NCBI RefSeq assembly: GCF_914767665.1
Contig: NC_059504.1
Location: forward strand, 44,113,720 to 44,177,719
Direction: 5' to 3'
From: Harmonia axyridis
Taxonomy: Eukaryota > Arthropoda > Insecta > Coleoptera > Coccinellidae
DNA length: 64,000 nt
Shown piece after piece: positions 54,001 through 57,000 of the stretch; within the stretch, counting starts at the first letter, position 1; each line of letters begins with the position of its first letter. The notes below the pieces were generated by a model that saw only the letters and a program-made list of their open reading frames with translations, searched no databases and was not told the DNA's origin. The position numbers and the translations under genes were made by a program.

Positions 54001-57000
54001 TATCTTGCGGATAAATAAAATTCATGTCAATCGAATAATCCATCGTTGTTTTATTGCAATTTAAAGTTCTATAGCTCTAAAAAAACACCCTTTACGTTCA
54101 AAACTAAGGATAAAATCGGTTGGCTAACTCTTGACGTATTCAGCGAATAGATTCAGAATACTTTTAAATCATGTTGAATTATTGCGTTATCGCTTTCCGA
54201 TCTATCCTGTAATTTTCAGTGATTGAAAGGAATTCGAACCGGTGATGCATTACGCAAAACAACTCGGCAAATAGATAGCCGAATCAAAAGGGACCGAATA
54301 TTGATTCCGGAAAACGGATATTTGTCTTCCAAGCGAAAGACGACGGCCTTGAAGGATAGTCCTGTCGATATTGCAAAGTCACCGTGTTTGCCGATGCCGA
54401 ACCGTTTGCGGCTTGTTCACCTAGGGAAGTTGAAAAATTGACTTTCCTCTGGCGGAGTTGGCTGAAACGCGGGGCACCGGAAATGCATCGGGTATTGGGG
54501 TAACCAGGGAAACGTCGAGATGTTTCTTCTTGAGGGTAACTGATAATCGAATGACCGAAATGGATTCCGTCGATTAATCTTTCTTTGAGGGGAATTTATT
54601 TTTTCAAAAAACAATTTACTTTTCGTGAGATATTTTGTGATCGGGAATTTTGTTGATTCTCGAACTCACGAGAACGTGAAATGTTAAATTAGATATTTTC
54701 ACACTGTTGATAGTTCAGGTTAGTCTGTTTGTAGAATAATTTTCCCGAAAGAGTAGGTAGAATTCCATTTCTTACTTGAAATACATGAAATTAATATAAA
54801 GGGTGTTTTTTTTTAAAGCTATTGAACTTCATTTAAATTGCAATAAAACAACGATGGATTATTCGATTGACATGAATTTTATTTATCCGCAAGATAATCT
54901 TGTGGCATTACATTTTGAATATGATTTCTGGCATATGACCGCCACGGCTGGCTCGGATGTAGTCCAATCTGGACGTCCAATTTTCGATGACTTTTTCCAA
55001 CATTTGTGGCCGTATATCGGCAATAACACGGCGAATGTTGTCTTCCAAATGGTCAAGGGTTTGTGGCTTATCCGCATAGACCAATGACTTTACATAGCCC
55101 CACAGAAAGTAGTCTATCGGTGTTAAATCACAAGATCTTGGAGGCCAATTCACAGGTCCGAAACGTGAAATTAGGCGGTCACTAAACGTGTCTTTCAATA
55201 AATCGATTGTGGCACGAGCTGTGTGACACGTTGCGCCGTCTTGTTGGAACCACAGCTCCTGGACATCATGGTTGTTCAATTCAGGAATGAAAAAGTTAGT
55301 AATCATGGCTCTATACCGATCACCATTGACTGTAACGTTCTGGCCATCATCGTTTTTGAAGAAGTACTGACCAATGATTCCACCAGCCCATAAAGCGCAC
55401 CAAACAGTCAGTTTTTCTGGATGTAACGGTGTTTCGACATACACTTGAGGATTAGCTTCACTCCAAATGCGGCAGTTTTGTTTGTTGACGTAGCCATTCA
55501 ACCAGAAGTGCGCTTCATCGCTAAACAAAATAAAATGGACGTAGTGCGCGATACGTATTCCGCACAGAAATTATTTTCGAAATAAAATTGCACTATTTGC
55601 AAGCGTTGTTCAGGCGTGAGTCTATTCATGATGAATTGCCAAACCAAACTGAGAATCACTTGACAGCTGTTAAATCGGTCGCCATCTTGAACAGTAATGC
55701 CAACTTAAAGTTATATACTTCGAAAAAAAACACCCTATAGTACGAAATCTAATCTTTTTAATGGCAGTGGAACCCGATCAGATATACAACGCGAGAGAGA
55801 TAACTAAAGCAATCTATTGAAAAAATAATGGATTCCTTTTAACTACCTACATCTAATATAACAAAAAATAAAGTAACTGAACGTCATCTGAACACTTATG
55901 TTTTCGAGGTATCGAAATACAATAAAAAAATAATTGCTTCAATCGGCCAAAGAGTTCAAGATGAAATGAACTACAAACTGAGTTGAGATTTTGTAGGTTT
56001 CTCTAATCTTTCAGGTGTGTAAGCATTTTGTGGTTAGGATTGTCCTCGGATTTATTGCCAGAAAAAGAAACTATCTTTTTTTTCAAAATTCTCGTTAAAT
56101 TATTGAGTAATCGAGTAGTCGCGGTACACGTAATTGATAAGCGGGCTCTCCATCAGGAAAGATTCAATTTATCCGGAATAATTTGGAATCGATTCCGGTA
56201 CGAGAGCTTCGTAACAGGGAGGATCTCCGGGCGAATAGAATTAGTAAACAATTAACACGTCCCTCTATTTCCCCGAGAACCCTCGGTTTTCTGGGGGGAA
56301 AACGCAGCTTGATAGATCGAAGAGGCGTTCTCATTATCTTTCGTTCAAAGGCGAAGAACTCGCTTCGTCCTTGGTTTGATTATAATATGCTGCGGTACAG
56401 ATGAGGGGAACAGGGGATAGATCTGCCCGTAATGATGCTGGGATTGAAATTATTGCACGTCCCGAACACTTCCCCGATTATAATTCATCTTTCGGATGTA
56501 TTAAATTGATAGTAAAATCTGGCGAGGAGTGAATCGGGAACCGAACTCCAACAGGTACTACAACCCGGCGCCTTCGCCATTTTGCAACAAAGAAATGGAT
56601 TTCCTACGACCGTGCGATTTTATACTATGTTATCCAAATCGTGGACCAGATATTATGCCATTATGTTAATGACATATGTTGAACAGAATTGTCATCCCTA
56701 GCATCATATTTTTAGCTGGAGGTTAGCCATTCAACAATATACACCGTGTTCGTAAAGTATGGAACAAATTCATTTTTAGCTAAACAGATCATTTTAAGAA
56801 ATAATCCTGAAACACGACGATTTTTTATTTTAATTTACCGTATTTTAAAATAATAATCTAATATACAGGGTGAATTACTTTCGAGTAATGACGTCACCAT
56901 TATTTCTTTTAAATGGAACACCCCCACTTTGTCTCAATTTTCCGATTACTCTAGCTGAGCTGATTCCAAAAATGTATCACATGTTGATTCCAATTGGTAC

